A DNA stretch of 24,984 bases from an uncultured Muribaculaceae bacterium (GTDB lineage Bacteria > Bacteroidota > Bacteroidia > Bacteroidales > Muribaculaceae): positions 1-24,984 of the forward strand of contig CABUTS010000041.1 of NCBI GenBank assembly GCA_902494515.1, written 5' to 3'. Positions within the stretch are counted from its first letter, which is position 1, and each line of letters opens with the position of its first letter. The notes under the pieces were generated by a model. It did no database searches. It had not been told where the DNA came from and saw nothing but the letters and a program-made list of their open reading frames with translations. This document shows positions 22,661 to 24,984 of the stretch, piece by piece. The translations under genes were made by a program, and so were the position numbers.

Positions 22661-24984
22661 TCAGGCCAGTGGATTGTCGGGCCAGGGGTGCTTGGGGTAG
22701 CGGCGGCGGAGCTCTTTGCGGACGTCGAAGTAGGTGCCGGTCCAGAATCCCCGGAGGTCGCGGGTGATTTGCACGGGCTTGAAGCCGGGGGAGAGGAGTT
22801 CCATCACTACCGGACGGCGGCCGTCGTCGAGACAGGGGGTGTCAAAGAGGCCGAAGCAATCTTCGAGCCGGGCACTTATCACCGGGTCGGGGGTGCCGGG
22901 ACGGTAGTCGATGCGGACGTTGCGGCCGCGGGGGAGGCGGAAGTGGGTCGGGGCGATCCTGTCGATTTCGGCCTGGAGTTCGTAGCCGAGAAGATAGGAG
23001 ATGACGTCGCAGAGATTGATTTTGCGGAGGTCGGCGACGGTTGTGGCTTTGCCGGCAAAGAGTGGGAGCCAGTCCGGGGCGGCGGCAATGAGGGCCTCGG
23101 CGGAGAGGTCGGGGATGTTGAGCTCGGAATGCCAGGAGGCTACGGTTGCCACGCGCTGCATGGTGCGGACGACTTCGTCGTCGCTGAGATTGAACATAGA
23201 GCGGCCATCCTTCAGCGCGGCCTGGCAGATTACGGCGTTAATCTCTTCGCGGTCAACATTTTCCAGCGGCTGGGAAGCTACGGTGAGCAGTCCGAGCCGG
23301 AGGTCGCAACGGGCCACGGCGCGTCCTTCGCGGGAGTTCCAGGAGATGTTGCGCTGGGGTTTCGCGAGAACCTCGACATCCTTGCGGCTGATCGGCGAGG
23401 CGAGGAAGATCCGTGAACCCATCGAGGCTACGACAAGGAATTCCTGGGCCGAAAGGTCGTCGGCTTCGTTCAGCCTGACATTCTCGCCGGAGGGGAGGCG
23501 GTAGAGGTTGTCGGCAATACGCATGGCTACGCGCTCGGGGTATGCCGAGGCGAGCAGGCGCCCGGTCTCGAAGGGATCGAGACGGCCGTTGTCCTCGCTG
23601 CAGCGGATGATGTGGCGGTACTGGCCGGCGATTTTCGCAATCCGTTTCCAGCGGTCTGCTTCGCCGCGGCGGCGGTTGGTGCGGAGGATTGCGATGCGCG
23701 AATTGATGTCGGCGTCGGTCTCGGAGTTCAGCGGATTCTTCTCCTCGAGTAGCGCGGCGATGTCGGCGGCAAGCGCCTGAAGCTGAGGCGTCTCGGCGGA
23801 AATCAGCATGTTGGCGATGCGCGGATGGCAGGGGAGGGCCGCCATGCGGCGTCCGGCCGGGGTGAGATTTCCCTTGGCATTGAGGGCACCGAGCATCTCG
23901 AGGAGCTTGCGGGCGGAGGCGATGTGCCCGGCGGGTGCAGGGGTAATCCATGGGAGGGACGCAGGGTCGGCGCTGCCCCAGGCGGCGATGTCGAGGACCA
24001 TGGCGCTGAGGTCGGCGTCGAGGATTTCGGGTGTGCGGCGCTCAGCCATACGGTGTTCGGCAGGGCGCGACCAGAGGCGGTAGCAGACGCCGGGCGCGAG
24101 ACGGCCGGCACGTCCGGCGCGCTGAGTGGCCATATCCATTGAAATCCGTTCGGTGACCAGACGGTTCAGGCCGGTAGCGACATCGAATTTTTCGGTGCGG
24201 TAGAGTCCGGAGTCGACTACAGTAGTGATTCCGCCGATGGTGAGGGAGGTCTCGGCGATAGGGGTTGCGAGGACTATTTTTCGCTGCCCTTCGGGATTGA
24301 ATTCTATGGCGCGGTATTGCTCGGCGGGGGAGAGCATGCCGTACAGGGGGAGGATGAGGGCGTCGGGGAGCGCCTCACGGAGGGCTTCGGCGGCGCGGGA
24401 GATTTCACCCTGACCGGGTAGAAACGCCAGGATGTTGCCCGACTGCTCGCGCCAGGCGCGGCGAACGGCGGAAACCACCGCCTGGGGGGCGTCGAACGGG
24501 TCGAAATCGTCGCCGTAGATGATTTCGACGGGGAAAATCGTCCCTTTGGCCTCGATGAGCGGAGCGTTGAGAGCGCGGCAGAGAAAGTCGGTGTCGATTG
24601 TGGCCGACATGACCACGATGCGGAGGTCGGGACGGAGAAGGTTGCGCGCCTCGAGGGTCAACGCGAGGGTAAGGTCGGCGGTGAGGCTGCGTTCGTGGAA
24701 TTCGTCGAAAATTACAACGCCGACCCCTTCGAGGGCCGGGTCGTCGACAAGCATCCGCTCCATAATACCCTCGGTGACGACCTCGATGCGGGTCTGGGGG
24801 GAGACTTTCTGCTCGAAGCGCATACGGTAGCCGACGGTCTGGCCGACCTGCTGGCCGAGGAGCCGGGCCATACGCATGGCAATCTGGCGGGCGGCGGCGC
24901 GGCGGGGTTCAAGCATGATGAGCCGCTGCTCCGGAGCTATCTCCTGAAGGATGGTGAGCGGGAGCAGGGTGGACTTGCCGGAGC
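22661..24984 (-). CDS. hrpB: ATP-dependent helicase HrpB (5' end outside window)
   Basis: 773 residues of this DEAH-box helicase lie in the window. The frame is still open at the right edge, where it reads SGKSTLLPLTIL, the end of the Walker A motif, so only about 40-60 N-terminal residues are missing (family length is about 800-840). Visible motifs: LEPRRAAARQIAMRMA (motif Ia), TEGIMERML, DEFHERS (motif II in the HrpB form), VVMSATIDT (motif III), ATPIAETSLTIGGITTVVDSG (V-like, outline only) and QRAGRAGRLAPGVCYRLW (motif VI). The HrpB-specific C-terminal domain ends with VVMELLSPGFKP, ITRDLRGFW and RRRYPKHPWPDNP. HrpB is a widespread accessory RNA helicase of uncertain role. It is convergent with rho. 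Confidence 0.95.
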   Translation of the reverse strand, partial: SGKSTLLPLTILQEIAPEQRLIMLEPRRAAARQIAMRMARLLGQQVGQTVGYRMRFEQKVSPQTRIEVVTEGIMERMLVDDPALEGVGVVIFDEFHERSLTADLTLALTLEARNLLRPDLRIVVMSATIDTDFLCRALNAPLIEAKGTIFPVEIIYGDDFDPFDAPQAVVSAVRRAWREQSGNILAFLPGQGEISRAAEALREALPDALILPLYGMLSPAEQYRAIEFNPEGQRKIVLATPIAETSLTIGGITTVVDSGLYRTEKFDVATGLNRLVTERISMDMATQRAGRAGRLAPGVCYRLWSRPAEHRMAERRTPEILDADLSAMVLDIAAWGSADPASLPWITPAPAGHIASARKLLEMLGALNAKGNLTPAGRRMAALPCHPRIANMLISAETPQLQALAADIAALLEEKNPLNSETDADINSRIAILRTNRRRGEADRWKRIAKIAGQYRHIIRCSEDNGRLDPFETGRLLASAYPERVAMRIADNLYRLPSGENVRLNEADDLSAQEFLVVASMGSRIFLASPISRKDVEVLAKPQRNISWNSREGRAVARCDLRLGLLTVASQPLENVDREEINAVICQAALKDGRSMFNLSDDEVVRTMQRVATVASWHSELNIPDLSAEALIAAAPDWLPLFAGKATTVADLRKINLCDVISYLLGYELQAEIDRIAPTHFRLPRGRNVRIDYRPGTPDPVISARLEDCFGLFDTPCLDDGRRPVVMELLSPGFKPVQITRDLRGFWTGTYFDVRKELRRRYPKHPWPDNPLA

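Noticed and set aside
1..24984. Defence, toxin-antitoxin or biosynthetic island
   Set aside because: Apart from the first 600 bp, the genes are conserved core functions; no defence-type domains or tRNA-flanked integration signs are visible.

Overview
The window looks like a chromosomal segment of a gut Bacteroidales bacterium, most likely a Muribaculaceae member. The evidence is the consistent use of the Bacteroidota promoter (TTTG about 19-20 nt before TAnnTTTG, usually TACCTTTG), a Rho factor with a long disordered insert, a DUF6089/PorG-like gene in the same order as in Porphyromonas, DUF6242 and DUF1015 genes, and a CotH protein with a type-A-sorting-like tail. The family-level call is inference; the order is well supported.

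Layout, left to right. 1-600 is a decayed mobile zone: the 3' end of an IS66 transposase, the 3' tail of an Rpn-type nuclease/transposase gene, and an array of four 23-bp repeats. 602-2470 (minus) is a secreted CotH-kinase-family protein. 2554-7744 (minus) is a tightly packed operon transcribed as glmS, rmlB, rmlA and a DegT-type sugar aminotransferase, with a 1-nt overlap (TAATG) and a 4-nt overlap (ATGA); it makes amino-sugar precursors and ends in a hairpin. 8094-8453 (minus) is rplS with its own promoter and a strong terminator. 8729-14046 (minus) is the outer-membrane biogenesis cluster porG-like, uppS, bamA, skp-like, skp-like, ending in a strong terminator. 14157-15686 (minus) is a DUF6242 lipoprotein.

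15687-16596 is a 910-bp divergent regulatory region. It holds tandem UUCG-type hairpins in the lipoprotein leader, a promoter facing left, a self-contained promoter-to-terminator unit of about 67 nt facing right (candidate small RNA or attenuator, with a 23-codon ORF through it), and a separate promoter for the next gene. Plus-strand genes follow: a DUF1015 protein, a secreted Ntn hydrolase of the bile-salt-hydrolase/penicillin-V-acylase family, a small two-helix membrane protein whose 3' end is duplicated in frame, and rho, which has a leader of about 350 nt with several hairpins and a C-rich, G-poor rut-like stretch. The window ends with hrpB (minus), convergent with rho and cut by the right edge.

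Most coding content is conserved housekeeping. The points most worth a second look are the small transcription unit at 16253-16367, the rho leader, two dispersed hairpin elements with compensatory base changes (14079 and 17852), the in-frame 48-bp-period duplication at 19602, and an aminotransferase operon that lacks rmlC and rmlD. I see no defence system, CRISPR array, tRNA or rRNA.
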